Source: Alnus glutinosa
Taxonomy: Eukaryota > Streptophyta > Magnoliopsida > Fagales > Betulaceae
Assembly (NCBI RefSeq): GCF_958979055.1
Contig: NC_084892.1
Span: forward strand, 5,101,501 to 5,165,500
DNA length: 64,000 bases
Direction: 5' to 3'
The notes below the pieces were generated by a model, which was not told the DNA's origin, did no database searches, and saw only the letters and a program-made list of their open reading frames with translations. Of this stretch, positions 59,588 through 64,000 are shown in pieces. The position numbers were made by a program, and so were the translations under genes. The first letter of the stretch is position 1. Every line of letters starts with the position of its first letter.

Positions 59588-62500
59588 ATGGTGGGAAACA
59601 TTGAGACAATGGGTGGCAATTTATACTCAAACGGGTCTATTCAGAACGGTAATGGCTTGGAAGAGAAGCTTGATGAGTTTCGCCGCCTTCTTGGCAAGGC
59701 TGATGGCGATCCATTGAGGATTGTTGGTGTTGGGGCAGGTGCTTGGGGGAGTGTTTTTGCGGCATTGCTTCAAGATAATTATGGTCAATATAGAGAGAAG
59801 GTACAAATCAGGATATGGAGAAGGCCTGGAAGAGCTGTCGACAGAGCCACAGCTGAACATCTTTTTGAAGTGATCAATTCGAGGGAGGATGTATTGAGGA
59901 GGTTGATCCGGCGGTGTGCATATTTGAAGTATGTCGAGGCGAGGCTAGGTGATCGGACTCTGTATGCGGATGAGATTTTGAAAGATGGGTTTTGCTTGAA
60001 CATGATTGATACACCACTTTGTCCTTTGAAGGTTGTGACTAATCTGCAGGAGGCTGTTTGGGATGCCGATATTGTGGTGAATGGCTTGCCTTCCACTGAA
60101 ACTCGTGAGGTGTTTGAAGAGATTAGTAATTATTGGAAGGAGAGAATCACGGTGCCTATCATCATCTCTTTGGCAAAGGGAATAGAGGCTGCATTGGATC
60201 CTGTTCCCCACATAATAACTCCCACGCAAATGATTAAACGGGCAAGTAAGAATTCTCTCTCTCTCTCTCTCTCTGCTTTAATTTGCAAGTCTTCTTTGTA
60301 TGATACTTCTTACCTTTATCTGCTTATTATAGATAAAAGTGAGCAGATCTTTTGGTATCTTTTTGCAAGGAAAGAAAAAGATCTTACATGCAGTGGTGAT
60401 CAGCGTTGATTTTTTATTTTTTTTATTTTTTTTGAAAGAGCACGATCTTTTGAAGTTGTATCACTAACATAAACAATTATTTTTCATGAAACTAAGTACA
60501 TCAAGAACTACCGTTTTTGAATAGAAAATGGTATGAATCAGTTAGTATACTAGTGATAGGAGCTCCAGGAGTTCGTAGGCTCGATGGGAGTGAAAAGCAG
60601 GATCTCTTAGTTTGTTAGGGAGTAAAGTTGAAGGGAGGAAGACTACAAACTAAAAGGTATTCAGAACTCTTGGTGGATGTCGAGCAGTGGAATTGGCATG
60701 CTTGAAAACACGAAGTTTCTCTAGTTTTGAGTTTTAACAATTTTGGAAGGATAATGAACACCTCACAAAACTCGCTCTCTGATCAATAACAGCAAAAATT
60801 TGGTGTGGTCTGAGAAATTTGTGGAGCTTCATCCCCCTTCAGGTTTTCTGTTTTTTTACTTTTTTTTTCCCCTATTCTCTGGGTGTGCTATAAGATACTT
60901 ATAATATATGTTGTTCATATATGGTGATGCTAATTCTATATTACTATTTACCTTTCTTCTTCTTTTTCAATGTTGTTCTTGTACTTTTTTTACTTGCGGT
61001 TATCTTTCTCCTTTTCAATTTGACTTGGTCAGACAATGTTTCCTCTCATTCCCTAATCTTGAGTTATATACCTGGCAGTTGGAATACCTATGGAGAATAT
61101 ACTTTATCTTGGTGGGCCAAATATTGCGTCAGAAATTTACCATAAGGAATATGCTAATGCTCGAATTTGTGGAGCTGAGAAGTGGAGGAAACCTCTTGCA
61201 AAATTTTTAAGGCAACCCCATTTTACTGTATGGGATAACAGTGATCTTGTCACACATGAAGTCATGGGTGGCCTGAAGAACGTTTATGCCATTGGAGCTG
61301 GTAAATTTCAGAATCTTTTTAGGGTAAACTAGAACTTCTATGCCAATTTTGATAAAACGATTTTTGATTACCTCTTGGGGTGATTTTCCTATTCCCTTGA
61401 TCAGTTTTTTGCCTTATCTTTTTTAGACATTGAATAAGGTTGTGATGTTCTCCTGTCAATTTTGCTGACTGTGACGTGTACTCTTTAATTGGAGAGTAGT
61501 GGAAATGCTGACAGTTTAATTGATAAATGTCCCCCTACTGCATCTATTGTATGGAACATATTCAACCGTATGCTCCCCTCCGAAACTTTCTGATAGTGAA
61601 ACACTGGATACCTATAACAATATTCTTTTGAAGAACCCTTTGTTTCCCACTCTTTTGTGTACCTATCAACTAAATTCTTCCTTCATTTGAGAATTTGGTT
61701 TCATGTTTCATCAATAAAGGATTACAAGTTAATGGACGGTAGAACAATCAAATTTGTTAAGTTATGTTTTCAGGGCCTATTCTGGAATATAGTAGTGCCT
61801 AAACCCTCATAGCTGTTACTGCTGGCCTTGGGGAAAATAAAAGTTCCTACATAAGCAGCGACGGTGAACGGAGGGTTCAACAATTGTCCACCCTGACTCC
61901 CAAAGAAAAACTGAACCGTCCAGTAAAAAGGTGAAGTTAAAAAACATTTGCCTCCAACCCCAATAATAACAGAAAGATTGCCTACACGAGTAACTAAAAT
62001 TGAAAATAAGAAGAAGAAGAAAAAAATCCTTGAGTGAACAAAATTTGCCTCCACCTTTTAGGTGGTTGCAATTCATAAAAAAAGAAAAGGGAATTGATTG
62101 AACCCAAACATTTGTAAAATAATTGATTTTATATTAGATTAGCCATGAACTAAGTAGATCATAGACATATATATAAAATTTGTCTGTATATATATATACA
62201 TACATATACATCGTACAAGCATCACACAAATGACAAGGTTATATCAACAGATAGTGCATGTTGACATTTCTTTAGTGATTCCCAATGGCATCTAAATGCA
62301 TTCCCGCTCGAGATATTTTCAGAAGTCAATGTTCCAGTACTAATGCTTTACAGAATCGCCACCACTCCATGAATTAGACATCTGAAATCTTACCATGTCA
62401 TAACTTTCATCTTTTGTTTGCTTGAATCTCAGCTTCTTGACTAGCTTCTAGTTCTTGCTCAACAATGTGATTCCTTCTTCTTATTCGATGCTAACTTTTA

Positions 62501-64000
62501 TAAGAATTTCTCTGAATGGAATAGTCTTTTGACACAGTACTCCCTCATGGTACATTACTCATTTTTGACATATAATTACCATATATTTCTACATGAATAA
62601 GTTTGCTATTTCTTCATTCTATACTCTGCTGGGCAACTCTTGCTGAGTTCAATTATCCTGTAATTATATTAGGTTAGTACAAAATGCTGCAACCTATGCA
62701 ATAATATCTTTTGATCACTGCAAATGCTTGCCTTTACTTTTTCTCCTTACGGGAACTTCAAATGCTTGTAGTGAGATTATGTTTATGATCCAGAGCTTAC
62801 ATTGCCACTTTTCCATTTTTGGTTTTCTCAGGAATGGTGGCGGCCCTTACCAATGAGAGTGCTACCAGCAAATCAGTATATTTTGCACATTGTACGTCAG
62901 AGATGATATTTATTACCCATTTGTTGGCTGAAGAACCCGAGAAGCTTGCAGGGCCTTTGCTGGCTGACACTTATGTGACCTTGTTAAAAGGCCGTAATGC
63001 ATGGTATGGCCAGATGTTAGCCAAGGGTGAACTAAACCTGGATATGGGTGATAGTATCAGTGGCAAAGGAATGATTCAGGTATTAATTCTGATTTGAGAG
63101 ATGTTACATGCACTCCCAAGTGCACACTCTCTAACATAGCAGTGAAAATCACTATTGAATTTTAGATTGATCACCATTGGATTTTGGATCCAATGATGAT
63201 TTTCATTGCCACGCTAGGGAGTGTGCACTTGGAAGTACATGTAGCATTTCTCTTATGATTTATTACTTTCTTCATAACCTATTTAAGATGCATCAAATTC
63301 TGCAATTATGGACCATGTTAGGCTGTGGCAGTACGTTAGGGTGACTTTGGGTCATTGGGTGCAACTTGAAGCAGGACTAATTGGCTTTTGAAGGTTAATG
63401 AAAGTTTCATCTTATAAGAAGTAAAAACAAAATATGATGATGGCTATATATATTTTCCCCAACCAACCAGTACATACTTCTCTTTCAATTCTTGAACAGG
63501 TCTGTGGCATTTTTAACCTTTTTGAATGTGCATTTACCATTATCATGAAGTATATTGCATGCAGATTCTACTGGCCATGGGATTGACACGTTCCTAAGTT
63601 TCTTTTAAAGGCACCATTAACATTTCTAATAATTTTATTTGCACAACTAGTTGTGTGTTATTCGCATTAGTTCTGGGTGGTTGTGCTGATTCAGAGGAGA
63701 TGTACGTAGCTTATTATATAACGAGACGATTCCACGGCAATGGATGCACGACATTAGATGAATATGAATTTTCTGTAAGACCTATGTCATAGATTTTTTG
63801 TGTCACCTGGTGCATCAGTTGTACAAGAAGTCTGGACTTTGACAGGAAAATGATTATTTTTCTCCTCCTTAGATTCATAATTAGTAATATTTTCTTATTT
63901 TTTGTCTTACTTGCATCTTACACATGATAATGCTATATCTGCCCTGTTATTCTCCAGGGTGTCTCTGCAGTGGAGGCATTTTATGAACTTCTGAGTCAGT
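59588..64000 (+). CDS. Glycerol-3-phosphate dehydrogenase (NAD+), cytosolic, 3'-incomplete
   Basis: Exons 59588-60245, 61079-61300, 62832-63079 and 63958-64000 (cut by the window edge) join in phase to about 390 residues so far. The complete family protein is about 460 aa. The enzyme reduces dihydroxyacetone phosphate to glycerol 3-phosphate with NADH, feeding glycerolipid synthesis and redox shuttling. The Rossmann motif is visible as [13 protein letters not shown] (about residues 45-57). Further conserved stretches are [55 protein letters not shown] and [15 protein letters not shown]. The start is the ATG of [16 protein letters not shown], which fits the family N-terminus (Arabidopsis GPDHC1-like). 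A TTG-initiated extension upstream is ignored. Intron 3 carries a Mutator-like MITE. Confidence 0.93.
63096..63252. mobile_element. 157-bp Mutator-like MITE in a GPDH intron
   Basis: GAGAGATGTTACATG at the left pairs with the inverted right end GAGAAATGCTACATG. Further pairing includes AAGTGCACACTC. Flanks TTCTGATTT (63087-63095) and TTATGATTT (63253-63261) form a 9-bp target duplication with one mismatch. The terminal GAGAAATG resembles the MITE at 44037. Confidence 0.75.

Overview
The window is nuclear DNA of a flowering plant. It is AT-rich, and its genes have many short exons with GT-AG introns. It is full of MITEs, LTR elements and a Mutator-like transposon, and the encoded proteins are clearly angiosperm orthologues. 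The protein and repeat style suggests a eudicot, possibly woody; the species cannot be told from the sequence alone. No bacterial, organellar, CRISPR or operon structure is present.

Five host genes can be modelled exon by exon. They are a secreted alpha-carbonic anhydrase (+, 687-4377, 7 exons, 279 aa); a penta-EF-hand CML49/50-like calcium-binding protein (-, 9159-6270, 5 exons, 281 aa); the chromatin-remodelling ATPase INO80 (+, 22362-34879, 23 exons, 1535 aa); S-formylglutathione hydrolase (-, 42135-37352, 7 exons, 285 aa); and a cytosolic NAD-dependent glycerol-3-phosphate dehydrogenase (+, from 59588, running off the right edge). They are unrelated housekeeping or stress genes. They sit side by side and nothing suggests a joint pathway.

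The rest is mobile DNA. 10.9-13.6 kb is a large inverted repeat whose loop carries one spliceable foreign exon. 13717-19405 is a complete but non-coding LTR retrotransposon (LARD type) with matching 5-bp target duplications. 19714-20784 is a hAT-like non-autonomous element. 42-51 kb is a gene-poor block holding nested MITEs, a LINE tail, a decayed retroelement or pararetrovirus-like ORF, and a Harbinger-like element set inside an LTR-like sequence. 51711-58163 is a full-length Mutator-like element with 221-bp terminal inverted repeats and a perfect 9-bp target duplication. It holds two convergent genes: a decayed MuDR-type transposase and a GRF zinc-finger/coiled-coil/membrane protein. A related 450-bp foldback element lies 140 bp to its left, and an older relative lies near 44 kb.

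Smaller insertions include two TRIM elements with target duplications, several MITEs, and at least seven tiny poly(A)-tailed retroposed fragments (15-126 bp). The fragments have long perfect target duplications, and five of them lie in INO80 or S-formylglutathione hydrolase introns.
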